Numbered from the stretch's first letter, positions 7,104 through 14,646 are shown. The stretch is 15,656 nucleotides of DNA from Candidatus Scybalocola fimicaballi (GCA_002317115.1 DCIP01000098.1:1-15656), one strand, 5' to 3'. Numbers and translations: made by a program. The notes: generated from the letters alone by a model not told the origin.

Positions 7104-8756
7104 ATGGAGTGGTTTTTTAAATTACTTTCAAGTGGTTCGGTAGCATATTCATTGTTGCTACTTTCCTTCACGATTGTTGCAGGTTTGGCAATCGGAAATG
7201 TCAAGTTTAAAGGTTTTACACTTGGTGTAACATGGATACTTTTCGTAGGTATCTTCGTAGGTAATTTCTATCAGGTAGACTCTCACATCCTGCATTTCGT
7301 CAAGGAGTTTGGACTTATATTGTTTGTCTACTCAATTGGTATGCAGGTGGGACCAAGTTTCTTCTCTTCATTTAGAAGCGGAGGTATTCATTTGAATTTG
7401 ATGGCAGTAGGTTTGGTTTGCCTTAACGTTTTGGCAGCATATCTAATCTATTGTATTACAGGAGAAGATTTGAAGAACATGGTTGGTATCCTTTCTGGAG
7501 CTGTCACTAATACTCCAGGTTTGGGTGCTGCTCAGCAGGCATATTCAGACGCTACAGGAAATGCAAGCAACTTCCTTGCTGCTGGTTATGCTATCGCTTA
7601 TCCTATGGGTGTTGTCGGCATTATCATCATTCTTGCGGTGGTCAATTTCCTTTGGGGTAAAGAGACCTCCAGCCAGTCTGAAACACAAGATAAGAGTACA
7701 GTGGAGATTTACACAGTGCAGATTACAAATGCCGCACTTGATGGAATGACTCTTGGAAAGTTGAAGCAGACAATTGGAAAGAACTTCGTTGTGACTCGTC
7801 TTCATAAGGCTGCAGTCGACGTGGTGAAGGTTCCAAACGACGATACTGTTCTATCATTCAATGATAAGATGTATGTGATTTCCAACCAGAACGACAGTGA
7901 GGCTATCAAGCTTTGTGTGGGAACTCGTTTGGAGATGGATATGGCTCTTTGGGACAAGTTGGATGGCGGACAGTTGGTAAGCAAGCGACTTGTGGTAACT
8001 AAGTCGGAGATGAATGGTAAGACATTCGCTCAGCTAAAGATTCAGGAAATCTTCGGAGTAAACATTTCCCGCGTCATCCGTACTGGTATAGACCTTGTGC
8101 CAAGCCCAACATTGCAGCTTCAGGTTGGTGACTCAATCGTGGCAGTGGGAGATGAGACATCGGTTAATAAGCTTGGTTTGTTCGTAGGAAACTCAAATAC
8201 ACAGCTAGACCATCCACATTTGATTCAGGTGTTCTTGGGAATCACACTTGGTGTGCTACTTGGTTCAATCCCATTCGATATTCCAGGAATCCCTCAGCCA
8301 GTGAAACTTGGTTTGGCAGGTGGTCCGCTAATCGTGTCAATCTTGATTGCAAAGTTCGGTATCAAATTCAATTTGGTGACATACACACGATTCTCAGCGA
8401 AGAAGATGCTACAGGAGATCGGAATCATGTTGTTCTTGGCTGCAGTTGGTTTAGGAGCAGGAGAGGGCTTTGTTGACACATTCCAGCAGGTTGGTTTATC
8501 GTGGTTTGTTTATGGTATCATCATCACAATGGTGCCAATGATAATCATCCTTTTGATTGGACGATTCGGTTTGAAATTGAGCGCAGCACAATTGATGGGA
8601 TTCGCAAGTGGTTCGACTACCAACCCGCCAGCATTGGCATTCTCTAACACAGCAGACACAACAGGTAAGGCATCATTGTCGTATGCTACTGTTTATCCAT
8701 TAACAATGTTCTTGCGAGTAATGAGTGCTCAGTTCCTAGTGTTGATGGCGTTGTAG
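7104..8756 (+). CDS. AspT/YidE-family transporter (aspartate:alanine exchanger family) with two TrkA-C domains
   Basis: The product has 550 residues, close to the family norm (about 550-560). It has the duplicated layout of the AAEX family: an N-terminal membrane half (about 10-185), two soluble TrkA_C (RCK_C) domains near 200-270 and 290-360, and a C-terminal membrane half (about 373-550). The internally repeated signature appears in each half: SGAVTNTPGL (131-140) and SGSTTNPPAL (502-511). The start GLILFVYSIGMQVGPSFF is typical. Relatives exchange amino acids or dicarboxylates such as aspartate for alanine or succinate; the substrate here cannot be read from sequence, and many Bacteroidales copies are simply called putative transporter. 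It has its own promoter and a strong terminator, so it is probably monocistronic. Confidence 0.9.
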   Translation: MEWFFKLLSSGSVAYSLLLLSFTIVAGLAIGNVKFKGFTLGVTWILFVGIFVGNFYQVDSHILHFVKEFGLILFVYSIGMQVGPSFFSSFRSGGIHLNLMAVGLVCLNVLAAYLIYCITGEDLKNMVGILSGAVTNTPGLGAAQQAYSDATGNASNFLAAGYAIAYPMGVVGIIIILAVVNFLWGKETSSQSETQDKSTVEIYTVQITNAALDGMTLGKLKQTIGKNFVVTRLHKAAVDVVKVPNDDTVLSFNDKMYVISNQNDSEAIKLCVGTRLEMDMALWDKLDGGQLVSKRLVVTKSEMNGKTFAQLKIQEIFGVNISRVIRTGIDLVPSPTLQLQVGDSIVAVGDETSVNKLGLFVGNSNTQLDHPHLIQVFLGITLGVLLGSIPFDIPGIPQPVKLGLAGGPLIVSILIAKFGIKFNLVTYTRFSAKKMLQEIGIMLFLAAVGLGAGEGFVDTFQQVGLSWFVYGIIITMVPMIIILLIGRFGLKLSAAQLMGFASGSTTNPPALAFSNTADTTGKASLSYATVYPLTMFLRVMSAQFLVLMAL

Positions 8757-8757
8757 A

Positions 8758-8782
8758 CAATGCTGAATTATAAATGCTAAAT
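8758..8782 (+). repeat. Two AATGCTRAAT motifs just after the transporter stop
   Basis: CAATGCTGAAT (8758-8768) and AAATGCTAAAT (8772-8782) follow the TAG stop at 8754-8756. Matching 11-mers occur at the menE end (AAATGCTGAAT at 1555-1565 and 1569-1579) and at the glycosyltransferase end (AAATGCTAAAT at 11169-11179). Confidence 0.6.
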
Positions 8783-8830
8783 TAAAAGGAACGTAAAATT
8801 TCCGAAAATAATTCGTAAAATTTTTGATAT

Positions 8831-8861
8831 GTAGAGACGTGGCGTGCCACGTCTCTTTTTT
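8831..8861 (+). terminator. Strong intrinsic terminator of the transporter gene, palindromic-repeat type
   Basis: AGAGACGTGGC (8833-8843) pairs perfectly with GCCACGTCTCT (8846-8856) and is followed by T6 (8856-8861). The GTAGAGACG start shows that it belongs to the same repeat type as the palindrome in the ATPase gene. Confidence 0.9.
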
Positions 8862-8862
8862 A

Positions 8863-8896
8863 TTGGGTTTGTTTGGTTATAACCAAACAAACCCAA
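8863..8896. repeat. Perfect 34-bp palindrome
   Basis: TTGGGTTTGTTTGGTTA (8863-8879) is followed with no spacer by its exact reverse complement (8880-8896). As RNA it would fold into a 15-bp stem with a UAUA loop. It sits 2 bp after the T-tract of the preceding terminator and is followed by A-rich DNA. On the minus strand, T-rich sequence (from 8898-8903) follows the stem, so it could also stop antisense transcription. Confidence 0.85.
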
Positions 8897-8986
8897 CAAA
8901 AAATGATTCTTTTAGTAGAATTTGAGCAAAAAATGCGAAAAATCGGATAAAATATATAATTTAGCAGACGTATCGTAAAAGATTAT

Positions 8987-9931
8987 ATGGCAAAACGACT
9001 TTTTTCGACACTATTATTGGCTCCAGCGTTGGTTGGAATGGCTCAGCTGAATGTTACTCAGCTGAAGTATTCTAATTTTGACAGTTGGCAAGTCAGAAAT
9101 ATCAAGGAAAGTTTCATGATTGGTGGAAATGTGAAGCAGATCTACGAGATCGGCCGTCTTGACACGATCAATGAAACAGGTCCACGCAGACGCACCGATT
9201 CCCCATGGGAGACATCAAGCAGTCTTATCCACGCAGCGACTGTGGATAAGGCGAGCACTACCGTCTACCCGGAGAAGAGAGGCGATGGTTATTGCATGAG
9301 GATCGAGAGCAAACTTGAAGAGGTTAAGGTTCTTGGTATGGTTAATTTGAAATGCATGGCATCGGGTAGCGTCTTCACTGGATTTCTTCTTGAACCTATT
9401 GAGAGTTCGGATAATCCGATGCAATATATGATGCAGGGAGTGCCATACACGGCCAAACCAAGAGCTATACAGTTTGATTATAAAGCAAAGGTCGGAGGCA
9501 AGAGACTATATAAGTCAGTGTCTAAATCGATGGATCTGGAAGGAAAGAACGAAGCAGAGATTTCGGTTATCCTTCAACGACGTTGGGAAGATGCGAGTGG
9601 TAATCTCCATGCTAAGAGAGTAGGCACAGCCTATATGAGAATCAAGGAGAGTGTCCTAGAGTGGCAAAACGGTTATGAATTGTCAATCCAATATGGAGAC
9701 ATAACGGATGAACCTGGCTATCAGGATTATATGGGTGTCAATTATCCTAATTATCCATATTGGGGAATCAACAGCAAAGGAGAAAGATTGCAGATTTCCG
9801 AAAAGGAATATGCTGATCCCGACGAGATGCCGACTCATATCATCATACGTTTTTCAAGCGGATATGGCGGAGCTTTTTGTGGCGCCATAGGTGATAAACT
9901 GTGGGTTGACAATCTAAAAATTATGGAATAA
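8987..9931 (+). CDS. Secreted PCMD-domain protein (putative carbohydrate metabolism domain)
   Basis: The product has 314 residues. It begins with a signal peptide (MAKRLFSTLLLAPALVGMA, cleavage probably after A19) and no lipobox Cys, so it is periplasmic or exported. The body fits the Bacteroidota PCMD family, a predicted beta-sandwich: YTAKPRAIQFDYKAKVGG in the middle, an ILQRRWEDASGN strand, and the ending IIIRFSSGYGGAFCGAIGD then LWVDNLKI. The family name reflects its frequent presence near carbohydrate-use loci; no reaction is known. No SusC/SusD pair or glycoside hydrolase is adjacent, so context gives no substrate. A weak promoter-like TAATTTAG lies at 8957-8964 without a clear -33 box. 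The ATG at 8987 is fixed by the signal peptide. Confidence 0.78.
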   Translation: MAKRLFSTLLLAPALVGMAQLNVTQLKYSNFDSWQVRNIKESFMIGGNVKQIYEIGRLDTINETGPRRRTDSPWETSSSLIHAATVDKASTTVYPEKRGDGYCMRIESKLEEVKVLGMVNLKCMASGSVFTGFLLEPIESSDNPMQYMMQGVPYTAKPRAIQFDYKAKVGGKRLYKSVSKSMDLEGKNEAEISVILQRRWEDASGNLHAKRVGTAYMRIKESVLEWQNGYELSIQYGDITDEPGYQDYMGVNYPNYPYWGINSKGERLQISEKEYADPDEMPTHIIIRFSSGYGGAFCGAIGDKLWVDNLKIME

Positions 9932-9955
9932 ACGCATTATTTAGTGGACTTATTT

Positions 9956-9986
9956 TTTGTGTAGAAGAAAAATATGCCTACTTTTG
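9956..9986 (+). promoter_or_regulatory. Bacteroidota-type promoter for the glycosyltransferase gene
   Basis: TTTG (9956-9959), a 19-nt spacer and TACTTTTG (9979-9986) match both consensus elements. Transcription would start near 9993, about 50 nt before the ATG. Confidence 0.8.
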
Positions 9987-10043
9987 TATGAATTTGTTGG
10001 CGACAACTTGTTGAAACGAACAGCCAACACTATTAGAATATAA

Positions 10044-11177
10044 ATGAAAGTTCTGCAAATATCAAATTATTATTTTCCTGTAGTTGGAGGCACACAGGCC
10101 ACATGCCAGTACTTGTCTGAAGGAATAAAAGACGATTATGATGTGCATGTAGTGGCATTCAGCGAAGATAAGGAAGATAAAGAAGAAGAACATAATGGGG
10201 TAAAGGTAAGCAAAGCCGGAGTGTTTTTGATGTTGCTTCGTCAGAGTTTATCTTTTTCATACTATAAATTACTCAAGAAGTATATCGTAGAGTGGAAACC
10301 AGACATTATCCACTTCCATCATCCTAATCCGTTTGTGATGGCGATGATGCTAAAACTTATACCAGATGATGTAAAGCTCTACGTTCATTATCATCTCGAC
10401 GTTACTGCACAGAAAGTCATGTATCAGTTTATCAAGGGCATTGAGAGAAAGATGCTTGAGAGAGCTGATATGATCGCTACTACATCTGAAAAATATAAGA
10501 AGTCGTCACCGGTATTGAAGGATTTCCAGAATAAGACTGTTGTCCTTTCAAGTGCTATCGACGTGACTAAGTTTGATCTTCAGCCAGGAGAACAGGAGAA
10601 AGTTGATAAAATTAAGTTAGCCGCATGTGGAAAGAAGATAGTATTCCATGCAGGAAGACACGTTCGTCACAAGGGTTTGGAGGATTTGATTGAGGCAGAG
10701 AAGTTGATCAAGTCAGATTGCGTAATCTATGTTGGTGGAGATGGTCCGACGACGGATGAGATGATGCAGTTGGCAAGATACTCAGACAGAATCCGATTCT
10801 TGGGTAGATTGAATGATTCAGATTTGCGTTGCTACTACCACGCCGCAGATATCTTTGCATTCCCGTCGTACACAAAAGCAGAAGGTTTTGGTTTGACACT
10901 TGCTGAGGCCATGTATTGTGGAGCACCAGCGGTGACATATACAATCGAAGGAAGTGGAGTAAACTGGGTTTGTCCTAATGGTGAGACTGGTCTTGAGGTT
11001 CCAAACCGTGACGTTGAGGCATACGCAGCCGCAATCGACAAGTTGCTTCAGGATGACGAGTTGAGAAAGCAGTTGTCAGAGAATGCAAGAAGCCGAGTTT
11101 TGACATTGTTCACAATTGAAGCTGAGGTCAAGACTTTGAAAGAGCAGTACGAGCAGTTGCTAAAAGGAAAATGCTAA
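10044..11177 (+). CDS. GT4-family glycosyltransferase (GT-B fold)
   Basis: The product has 377 residues, a usual length for GT4 enzymes. The N-terminal domain has the glycine loop VVGGTQAT (13-20) and the HFHHPNP segment (90-96). The C-terminal nucleotide-sugar domain has HAGRHVRHKGLEDLI (202-216), the strand-loop YVGGDGP (229-235), FLGRLNDSDL (252-261) and the E-x7-E motif EGFGLTLAE with E280 and E288, followed by GAPAVTYTIEGS. This predicts a retaining sugar transfer from a nucleotide sugar at the cytoplasmic membrane face, for surface polysaccharide or glycolipid; donor and acceptor are not readable. No other polysaccharide gene is adjacent, and it has its own promoter and terminator. The C-terminal Cys codon and stop lie within an AAATGCTAAAT motif shared with other gene ends. 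Confidence 0.92.
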   Translation: MKVLQISNYYFPVVGGTQATCQYLSEGIKDDYDVHVVAFSEDKEDKEEEHNGVKVSKAGVFLMLLRQSLSFSYYKLLKKYIVEWKPDIIHFHHPNPFVMAMMLKLIPDDVKLYVHYHLDVTAQKVMYQFIKGIERKMLERADMIATTSEKYKKSSPVLKDFQNKTVVLSSAIDVTKFDLQPGEQEKVDKIKLAACGKKIVFHAGRHVRHKGLEDLIEAEKLIKSDCVIYVGGDGPTTDEMMQLARYSDRIRFLGRLNDSDLRCYYHAADIFAFPSYTKAEGFGLTLAEAMYCGAPAVTYTIEGSGVNWVCPNGETGLEVPNRDVEAYAAAIDKLLQDDELRKQLSENARSRVLTLFTIEAEVKTLKEQYEQLLKGKC

Positions 11178-11182
11178 ATGAT

Positions 11183-11225
11183 AAAAAACAGAGACGAGGA
11201 TAAAAACCTCGTCTCTGTTTTTTAA
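11183..11225 (+). terminator. Strong intrinsic terminator of the glycosyltransferase gene
   Basis: A perfect 17-bp stem, AAAAAACAGAGACGAGG (11183-11199) with CCTCGTCTCTGTTTTTT (11207-11223), and a 7-nt A-rich loop. The A and T ends also make it a possible bidirectional terminator. It carries the same AGAGACG core as the hairpins at 4150 and 8833. Confidence 0.92.
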
Positions 11226-11283
11226 TACAATAGGTCATTTTAATATTGGAAAAATGAATTTTCTTGGAAAAAATCCCTATTAA

Positions 11284-11314
11284 TTTGATTTTTAATTGTG
11301 AATCTATATATTTG
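11284..11314 (+). promoter_or_regulatory. Bacteroidota-type promoter for the M13 peptidase gene
   Basis: TTTG (11284-11287), a 19-nt spacer and TATATTTG (11307-11314) match both consensus elements. The predicted start near 11321 leaves an untranslated leader of about 108 nt. Confidence 0.8.
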
Positions 11315-11330
11315 TTGTGTGATGATATTG

Positions 11331-11390
11331 TTGGAGGTCCTTTTCTAGAATGAAATTATTGGAGAGTATTGTTTGGGGCCTCTTTCTAAG
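11331..11390 (+). promoter_or_regulatory. Possible structured 5' leader of the M13 peptidase gene
   Basis: The leader contains two similar blocks, one starting TTGGAGGTCC (11331) and the other TTGGGGCCTC (11373), each followed by a TTTCTA stretch. GAGGTCC (11334-11340) can pair with GGGCCTC (11376-11382) with one wobble. No known riboswitch class was recognised. Confidence 0.3.
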
Positions 11391-11428
11391 TTGATTTGCC
11401 TTATTTATAAACACTTAAACAAAAGTCC

Positions 11429-13459
11429 ATGAGAACACAATTAAAGATTTGCGTTCTGGGAACTACTGTTTTGCTGGCTTCGTGCAGCACCCAGAAAGAA
11501 GAGAATGTTAATTTGTCCGTTGAACAATCCACTATCAACAACGTTGACAAGAGTATTAATCCAGGTGATGATTTTTATTCGTTTGCGACTAACAATTGGA
11601 TAAAGAATAATCCAAGACCTGAGTTTTGGCCTGTGTGGAGCCCTTCTATTATTGAGGATGACAAACGAAAGGAAAAGTTTGTAGAAGAGATTCAAAAATG
11701 TGCATCCGCATCTAATGCCGACGGAACGGTAGAGAAAATCATTGGCGACTTCTACAGTATGTATATGGATACAGTGCGTTTGAAGGCAGATGGTACGAAG
11801 CCAATATTGCCATATCTGCAGAAAATCTCTTCCGTCGACAATAAAAAAGATTTAATCAAACTTGTTGCAGAAGAACATTCAAATTGGTTCTTTGAAATTT
11901 GGGTTGGTCCTGATCCAAAGGACAATAAAAATAATCTTGTCTCTATACAGATGCCTTCACGAATGATGGAAGATTACGTTTTGTTGGGAACTAATGATTA
12001 TTTAAAGAATCTTCGTTCTGCTTATGAAAAAATGATAGACGACGCTTTTGTCCTTTGTGGTTACGAAAGAGATAAGGCGGTTGAACTTAGAATGAAGGCT
12101 TTGAATATAAAAACGCAGTTGGCTTCGTGTACAGTGGATAGGAATGTGTATCAGGACCCAACTAACTATCATAAGATGAGTGTAAAGCAGGCAACAGACT
12201 CAATCGGAGGTTTTGATATGAACCAGTATTTGAAGGATTATGGTTTTGATCAAACGGAGATTATCAATGTCAATATTGTAGAACCGTTGAAAAATGGATG
12301 TCGAGTATTGACGGATGCTTCTCTTGATGATTTGAAGGCTTATGTCCAGTGTCGAATGATTTGCGACAATGTGATTTATTTGGGGCCAGAATTGGAGCAA
12401 GTTTGGCAAAAATATCTAAATGTTTTGTCCAACAATGAAGACAAGACTCCACGTTGGAAAAAATCATATGATGTTGCAGAAGTGTTTATGCCTGAAGTCC
12501 TTGGTCATTTTTACGTGAACAAATTCTTCTCAGAAAAGAAACGAGAAAAAGTTTTGGATATGATCAAGTATCTTAAATTAGCTATGAACGAAACGATAGA
12601 GGAGCAAGAGTGGATGAACGACGCTACAAAGCAAGAAGCAGTAGACAAACTGAATGTGATGGAGGCATACGTTGGCTATGGAAGTTGCTTTATTGATTAT
12701 TCAAATTTGTCATTCTCGCGTGATGTTTCATTGTTTGAGAATGTAAGAAACTATAAGAAATATGTCTGGGAGTGGTATAAAACAAAGAATTACAACAAGC
12801 CAGTGGATAAAGGATTGTGGGTAATCCATCCTCATGTTGTAAATGCATATTACCATTCATATTTGTCGAACATAAATATTATGGCAGCATATCTTGAGAA
12901 GCCTCGTTTTGATGAGAATGCCGATGATGTTTACAATTATGCTATGGCAGGTACTACAATAGGTCATGAGATTACTCACGGGTTTGATAGTAATGGACGT
13001 AAACTAGACAAGAATGGAGCCATTAGAGACTGGTGGACTACAGAGGATTCAAATAAATTCAATGCTTTGTGTGAATCCTACGTCGCATATTTTGATACTC
13101 TAAAAGTTCTTCCTGATGTGAATTGCAATGGCAAACTGACATTGAGTGAAAACATTGCTGATCTGGGTGGGCTTAAAGCAGCATTCCGAGCACTTCAGTT
13201 GGCTAATGCAGATAAAAAACTGGAAGACAAATATGGTTATACACCAGAGCAACGTTTCTTTATTTATTATGCTAATTTATGGTATATTGACTCCAATGAG
13301 GAATTTTTGCGTAATAAGGCTATGTTTGATGAACATGCTGTACCATCTCTACGAGTCAACGGACCTCTTCCTCACATAGACGAGTGGTATGAAGCATTTG
13401 ACATCAAACCAGGAGATAAGATGTATATTCCTAAAGAGCGACGCGTAAAAATTTGGTGA
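11429..13459 (+). CDS. M13-family zinc metallopeptidase (neprilysin/PepO-like), lipoprotein
   Basis: The product has 676 residues, normal for bacterial M13 peptidases. It starts with a lipoprotein signal whose lipobox is LLASC (lipid on C19); a KEE triplet shortly after the Cys resembles Bacteroidota surface-export signals, so it may face outward. The N-terminal M13 hallmark SINPGDDFYSFATNNWI is followed by a long helical region. The substrate-binding VNAYYHSY segment leads to the zinc motif HEITH (513-517) in GTTIGHEITHGFDSNGRKLD, and the third ligand lies in ENIADLGG (574-581, E574, with D578). The C-terminus PGDKMYIPKERRVKIW is typical. All catalytic residues are present, so it should be an active endopeptidase that cuts short peptides outside the cytoplasm. 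It stands alone, with its own promoter, a long leader and a terminator. Confidence 0.95.
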   Translation: MRTQLKICVLGTTVLLASCSTQKEENVNLSVEQSTINNVDKSINPGDDFYSFATNNWIKNNPRPEFWPVWSPSIIEDDKRKEKFVEEIQKCASASNADGTVEKIIGDFYSMYMDTVRLKADGTKPILPYLQKISSVDNKKDLIKLVAEEHSNWFFEIWVGPDPKDNKNNLVSIQMPSRMMEDYVLLGTNDYLKNLRSAYEKMIDDAFVLCGYERDKAVELRMKALNIKTQLASCTVDRNVYQDPTNYHKMSVKQATDSIGGFDMNQYLKDYGFDQTEIINVNIVEPLKNGCRVLTDASLDDLKAYVQCRMICDNVIYLGPELEQVWQKYLNVLSNNEDKTPRWKKSYDVAEVFMPEVLGHFYVNKFFSEKKREKVLDMIKYLKLAMNETIEEQEWMNDATKQEAVDKLNVMEAYVGYGSCFIDYSNLSFSRDVSLFENVRNYKKYVWEWYKTKNYNKPVDKGLWVIHPHVVNAYYHSYLSNINIMAAYLEKPRFDENADDVYNYAMAGTTIGHEITHGFDSNGRKLDKNGAIRDWWTTEDSNKFNALCESYVAYFDTLKVLPDVNCNGKLTLSENIADLGGLKAAFRALQLANADKKLEDKYGYTPEQRFFIYYANLWYIDSNEEFLRNKAMFDEHAVPSLRVNGPLPHIDEWYEAFDIKPGDKMYIPKERRVKIW

Positions 13460-13481
13460 TGTGACTGATTAGTAGTTAAAG

Positions 13482-13518
13482 ATTAGGGGTTAGTAATTAT
13501 CTAATCCCTAATTTTTTT
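13482..13518 (+). terminator. Intrinsic terminator of the M13 peptidase gene
   Basis: ATTAGGGGTTAG (13482-13493) pairs with CTAATCCCTAAT (13501-13512, one wobble) around a 7-nt loop, followed by T7. The T-tract also falls where the -33 element of the next gene's promoter should be. Confidence 0.88.
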
Positions 13519-13546
13519 ATAAAGACGATTTTATTTGGTAGATTTG
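13518..13546 (+). promoter_or_regulatory. Bacteroidota-type promoter for the kinase-lobe protein gene
   Basis: TAGATTTG (13539-13546) matches TAnnTTTG. The -33 box is unclear and would overlap the terminator T-tract. The expected start near 13553 lies just before ATG 13568, which argues against the in-frame TTG at 13535 as start. Confidence 0.6.
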
Positions 13547-13567
13547 CACGAAAGAAAAAATGAAACT

Positions 13568-14317
13568 ATGCAAGCTCTACAGCAAGATACACTTCTAAAA
13601 GGAGGTGCTTATAAAATTGAGAAGATCCTGAATCAGAACGATTTTGAGATCGAGTATCTCTCCGACAAATTCGGCAGCGACAGAAATGTCGTGATTACAG
13701 AGTTCTTTATGAAAGATATCTGTGGAAGAGATGAGAATAATAGTGTGACTTATGATTCTGACGACGTCGCAACGATGAAAGATAAGTTCAAAAGCGACGC
13801 GATGGAAAGAGTGAATCACGGTGTCATTGAAGTCTTTGAAGAGAACAATACTGTTTACTATGTGAAGTATGAAGGCGACGGTGCTCTTGAAATCGTGGAT
13901 GAACCCCAACAGGGGGCTAAAGACACTAAGAAGCCATCGTTGGCAAGTAAACTAAAGTGGCCGATAATAGTTGTCGTGGCTTTAGGTGCATGTGCATACT
14001 TCTTTACGAAATCTGAGCCTGCACCTAAAACAGATAATGCAGTTAAGCAAAAGACAGAATCCGTAGAACCGAAGAAAAATGAAGTTTCGACGGTGGAGAA
14101 GGAGAGTGCCGCATTCACTGCTATAATGAGTAAGATGGAGAAGATCAAAGGAGAAGCCAATGCGATTCCAGGTGTCAGCGCAGCCAAAGTCATTTCAGAT
14201 CTTTCCAACCTTAAAGACGAGTTTGAAAAGGAGAAATCTAAGCTTTCTGCTGTTGAGCAGGAGAAATATCACAAAGCATTTCAGGAAATCCTTGATATTA
14301 TAAAGAGACGCTCGTAG
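13568..14317 (+). CDS. Single-pass membrane protein with degenerate protein-kinase N-lobe
   Basis: The product has 249 residues from ATG 13568. Residues 5-103 read like the N-lobe of Bacteroidota Ser/Thr protein kinases, whose usual form is about 'LxxGxYxIEKxLGQGGFGITYLA' shown here only as parts: TLLKGGAYKIEKILNQ, DFEIEYLS, VVITEFFMKDICGRD and VFEENNTVYYVKYE. The Gly-loop glycines are lost (LNQNDFEIEYLS), the beta-3 lysine of V-A-I-K-E-F-F is Thr44, and no HRD, DFG or C-lobe is present, so it cannot be an active kinase. A basic linker (121-130) precedes a TM segment (131-147), then about 100 extracytoplasmic residues rich in Lys and Glu, probably helical. The N-terminus should be cytosolic. 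Function unknown; a scaffold or sensor role is inference. It has its own promoter and terminator. Confidence 0.8.
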   Translation: MQALQQDTLLKGGAYKIEKILNQNDFEIEYLSDKFGSDRNVVITEFFMKDICGRDENNSVTYDSDDVATMKDKFKSDAMERVNHGVIEVFEENNTVYYVKYEGDGALEIVDEPQQGAKDTKKPSLASKLKWPIIVVVALGACAYFFTKSEPAPKTDNAVKQKTESVEPKKNEVSTVEKESAAFTAIMSKMEKIKGEANAIPGVSAAKVISDLSNLKDEFEKEKSKLSAVEQEKYHKAFQEILDIIKRRS

Positions 14318-14364
14318 AATCATCAAACATCAACCGTTAATCATCCTGAAAATTCCCCATATTT

Positions 14365-14412
14365 GCCCTCTGCCGGATTGGACAATCTCCACCGACAGGG
14401 GGCGGATTTTTT
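14365..14412 (+). terminator. Intrinsic terminator of the kinase-lobe protein gene
   Basis: GCCCTCTG (14365-14372) pairs with CAGGGGGC (14396-14403, one wobble); after one mismatch three more pairs extend the stem, and a T6 tract follows at 14407-14412. Confidence 0.75.
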
Positions 14413-14450
14413 ATCTTGCGTCGAAAATAGACGTGTTTTTGGGGCTAAAA

Positions 14451-14482
14451 ATTGCGTATGTCCGTAAATTGTGCTATTTTTA
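14451..14482 (+). promoter_or_regulatory. Possible gyrA promoter
   Basis: ATTG (14451-14454), a 20-nt spacer and TATTTTTA (14475-14482), each one base off the Bacteroidota consensus. If used, the leader would be about 155 nt and would contain the GC-rich repeat element. Confidence 0.4.
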
Positions 14483-14543
14483 CAAAGATTTCCGATAATA
14501 ATTGTGTTAGGAAATTAAAGACGTGGTCCTTATTTGTGACGCT

Positions 14544-14593
14544 CGCCCTTGCGGGCTCGCGTTGAAGGTGGGCAAGGGCGTTCCGCCCTTTGC
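14544..14593. repeat. GC-rich element with competing hairpins in the gyrA leader
   Basis: CGCCCTTGC (14544-14552) pairs perfectly with GCAAGGGCG (14572-14580). The latter can instead pair with CGCCCTTTGC (14584-14593) through a tight hairpin with a 3-nt TTC loop and one bulge. A small GCCC-TTGC-GGGC hairpin (14545-14556) is a third option. Its GC content is clearly higher than the AT-rich flanks, suggesting an inserted repeat. Confidence 0.65.
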
Positions 14594-14646
14594 AATCCTC
14601 GTCCAAGAAATAGCAAGAAAATAATAAAAATATATAACAAAGAATT

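Larger units (their letters stand above)
14318..14646. other. Intergenic region upstream of gyrA (329 bp)
   Basis: No gene was recognised. In order it holds the terminator of the kinase-lobe gene (14365-14412), a possible gyrA promoter (14451-14482), and a GC-rich repeat element with alternative hairpins (14544-14593), then an A-rich leader up to the gyrA ATG. Open frames on the minus strand here have no start signals or family resemblance and are not called. Confidence 0.7.

Noticed and set aside
8863..8896. Transposon end or attachment site
   Set aside because: No transposase, integrase or target-site duplication is visible nearby; a palindrome alone does not support it.
13535..13567. TTG start upstream of the kinase-lobe protein
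   Set aside because: The region contains the TAGATTTG promoter element, and the kinase-like similarity begins just after ATG 13568.
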